64,000 nucleotides of DNA from assembly GCA_023251875.1 (NCBI GenBank), contig JAHEXY010000001.1, forward strand, positions 1 through 64,000, written 5' to 3'. The notes below the pieces were generated by a model. It did not search any database, was not told where the DNA came from, and worked only from the letters and a program-made list of their open reading frames with translations. A program made the position numbers and the translations under genes. Shown piece after piece: positions 62,764-64,000 of the stretch (its first letter is position 1; the number at the start of each line of letters is the position of its first letter). The DNA is from Bacteroidota bacterium (GTDB lineage Bacteria > Bacteroidota > Bacteroidia > JAHEXY01).

Positions 62764-63627
62764 TTATTTTTTATCTTTTAAAAATTCTAAAATGTATTGA
62801 TTAACTAATTCCGGTTTTTCATGTTGAACGAAATGGCCGCACTGTGGTACATATTTAATGAGCGGAGCTTTTTCGCAATATTGATGGGTATTACCTATGA
62901 GTTCTTTTCTAAAAGCGGGGTCATTTTCTCCATAAATAAGCAAGACATTATTTTTTATTAAAGGAACATTATCTGTTTTTTCATATAGAAAATACTTAAA
63001 CAATGCTCTATAATAATTTAGGGCTGCTTTATAATTTTGGGGATATTGAAATGCTTTTACATATTCATCAATTTCTTGTTCAGAAATGGTTTGCTTGTTA
63101 TAACATAGGTTTTCAAAAACGCGTTTAAAAAATTTTCTTGGATTCATTCTAAAAAGCAATTCAGGCAAAAAGGGTATTTGAAAAAAATACATATACCAAC
63201 TTCTTTTACGCTGCTTTTTATTGGTAAGTACTTGTTTTTTTAATTCATGCGTTACGGGCATGTTTAAAATAATGAGTTGATTCACTACATCGGGATAATA
63301 AGCCGACAAATACCAAGCAATGGCAGCTCCCCAATCGTGTGCTACAATGGTAGCTTTTTCATAACCAAGTGCATTAATAAATTCTTTAATATCGTTGGCA
63401 AGAATATCTATTTTATAATCTTTAATTTTTGAAGGAACTTCACTTTTATTATAGCCACGCAAATCAAGTGCAAATACTTTATAATGTTTGGCTAATTCAG
63501 GGATTTGATTGCGCCACGAATACCAAAAATCAGGAAAACCATGAAGGAGTATAAGAGGCTCGCCTTCGCCATGCTTTACATAATGTAGTTGAATACCGTT
63601 GGCTTTTATAAAATGGCTATCATACAT
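62764..63627 (-). CDS. Alpha/beta hydrolase, epoxide hydrolase-like
   Basis: 287 residues. HGFPDFWYSWRNQIPEL (oxyanion hole HGFP, 29-32), nucleophile Asp98 in VAHDWGAAIAW, acid Asp236 in YGENDPAF and His265 in QCGHFVQHEKPE. An Asp nucleophile in HDWG with HGFPxxWYxWR is typical of epoxide hydrolases and haloacetate dehalogenases, which form a covalent ester and hydrolyse it. Cytoplasmic, no signal peptide. Substrate cannot be told. Lies between tatA and gatA, all on the same strand. Confidence 0.85.
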   Translation of the reverse strand: MYDSHFIKANGIQLHYVKHGEGEPLILLHGFPDFWYSWRNQIPELAKHYKVFALDLRGYNKSEVPSKIKDYKIDILANDIKEFINALGYEKATIVAHDWGAAIAWYLSAYYPDVVNQLIILNMPVTHELKKQVLTNKKQRKRSWYMYFFQIPFLPELLFRMNPRKFFKRVFENLCYNKQTISEQEIDEYVKAFQYPQNYKAALNYYRALFKYFLYEKTDNVPLIKNNVLLIYGENDPAFRKELIGNTHQYCEKAPLIKYVPQCGHFVQHEKPELVNQYILEFLKDKK

Positions 63628-63686
63628 ACAACCTGAAGGGTATATGATTTGTGAAGAAATAGGAAATTAGAACAGAAAAAAATAGA

Positions 63687-63848
63687 TTAACTTTTTTTCT
63701 CTTCATCTAAAGTTTCTCCTTTTGAAGCTGCTTTAAATTCTCTAATTCCCTGACCAAGACCTTTCATTAGTTGAGGTATTTTTGTGCCTCCAAAAAGAAG
63801 TAATAAAACAGCAAGAATTAAAACAATTTCAGTTCCACCTAGATTCAT
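63687..63848 (-). CDS. tatA: Twin-arginine translocase subunit TatA/TatE
   Basis: 53 residues, too short for ordinary ORF lists. [20 protein letters not shown] is the membrane helix, [20 protein letters not shown] the conserved FGxxKLPxLxxxLGxxxxxFK-type amphipathic helix, and ETLDEEKKS the charged tail. It forms the pore of the Tat system for folded proteins. The tail is short, so it may be TatE-like. Followed 59 bp later by the hydrolase gene. Confidence 0.85.
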   Translation of the reverse strand: MNLGGTEIVLILAVLLLLFGGTKIPQLMKGLGQGIREFKAASKGETLDEEKKS

Positions 63849-63950
63849 AATATTAGTTTTAGTTGTTAGTAATTTGTTGTTAACCTAAATAACAAGCAAA
63901 TATCTTTTACAAAGATAGGAAAGAATTAGCGAGAATGACAGTTTTTGAAC

Positions 63951-64000
63951 TTAAAAGTGATAGGTAATGCCACAATTTATTCCCACCGAAAATGGATACG
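63951..64000 (-). CDS. C-terminal end of an outer-membrane beta-barrel protein (partial)
   Basis: Fifteen codons enter from the right edge, YPFSVGINCGITYHF, with stop at 63953-63951. A final alternating strand ending in Phe is the outer-membrane insertion signal of beta-barrels. Too short to name. It lies upstream of tatA on the same strand, with about 100 bp between. Confidence 0.5.
   Translation of the reverse strand, partial: YPFSVGINCGITYHF

Overview
AT-rich DNA from a member of the Bacteroidota, probably class Bacteroidia or a relative. Three things point there. At least eleven secreted proteins end in a type IX secretion (T9SS) type A sorting domain (core YPNP, then a GxYxVxI-like strand near the C-terminus). 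Promoters have the Bacteroidota form TTTG-N20-TAnnTTTG. Starts lack Shine-Dalgarno sequences. Only the right end (gatA, an epoxide-hydrolase-like gene, tatA) looks like conserved core genome. The remaining 61 kb is accessory and is built from duplicated, recombined and decayed genes for exported proteins.

Layout. 1-5.7 kb: two tandem minus-strand adhesin-like genes; the left one runs off the window and carries at least ten SprB-type repeats of exactly 222 bp. 6-9 kb: a YcxB-like membrane protein and an AbiE-type toxin-antitoxin pair. 9-17 kb: small lipoproteins and secreted proteins, a SIMPL-domain gene and a 777-bp duplication. 17-30 kb: paralogue groups (small membrane protein x2; secreted family B x2 plus a fragment; secreted family C x3; 29-residue-repeat T9SS proteins x2), a lipocalin-like lipoprotein and a SUKH immunity-like gene. 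30-41 kb: FG-GAP/VCBS-type T9SS protein, HExxH-PDZ protease, a 1467-residue multidomain adhesin and a YVTN propeller. 41-49 kb: mosaic of lipoprotein copies, an ATPase with a nuclease-like tail inside a destroyed protease copy, and an L,D-transpeptidase. 49-61 kb: T9SS proteins, including an M43 metalloprotease with PKD domains, and a helical-repeat protein. 61-64 kb: core genes.

The strongest new signal is a rigid promoter architecture repeated across the window: a C-rich box (CCCCAC-like), 53 bp, a 15-bp box (consensus GAGATAAACCCCAAT), 16 bp, TTTG, 20 bp, TAnnTTTG. Fifteen or more promoters carry the 15-bp box, and in at least nine the upstream box sits exactly 53 bp away. They drive lipoproteins, T9SS proteins and proteases, which suggests an undescribed surface-protein regulon. 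Second, promoter-plus-leader segments appear to have been shuffled onto unrelated protein bodies: three lipoproteins share about 100 bp of leader and nothing else. Many gene fragments mark the exchange points.

All assignments come from reading the sequence and from family knowledge. No database search was run.
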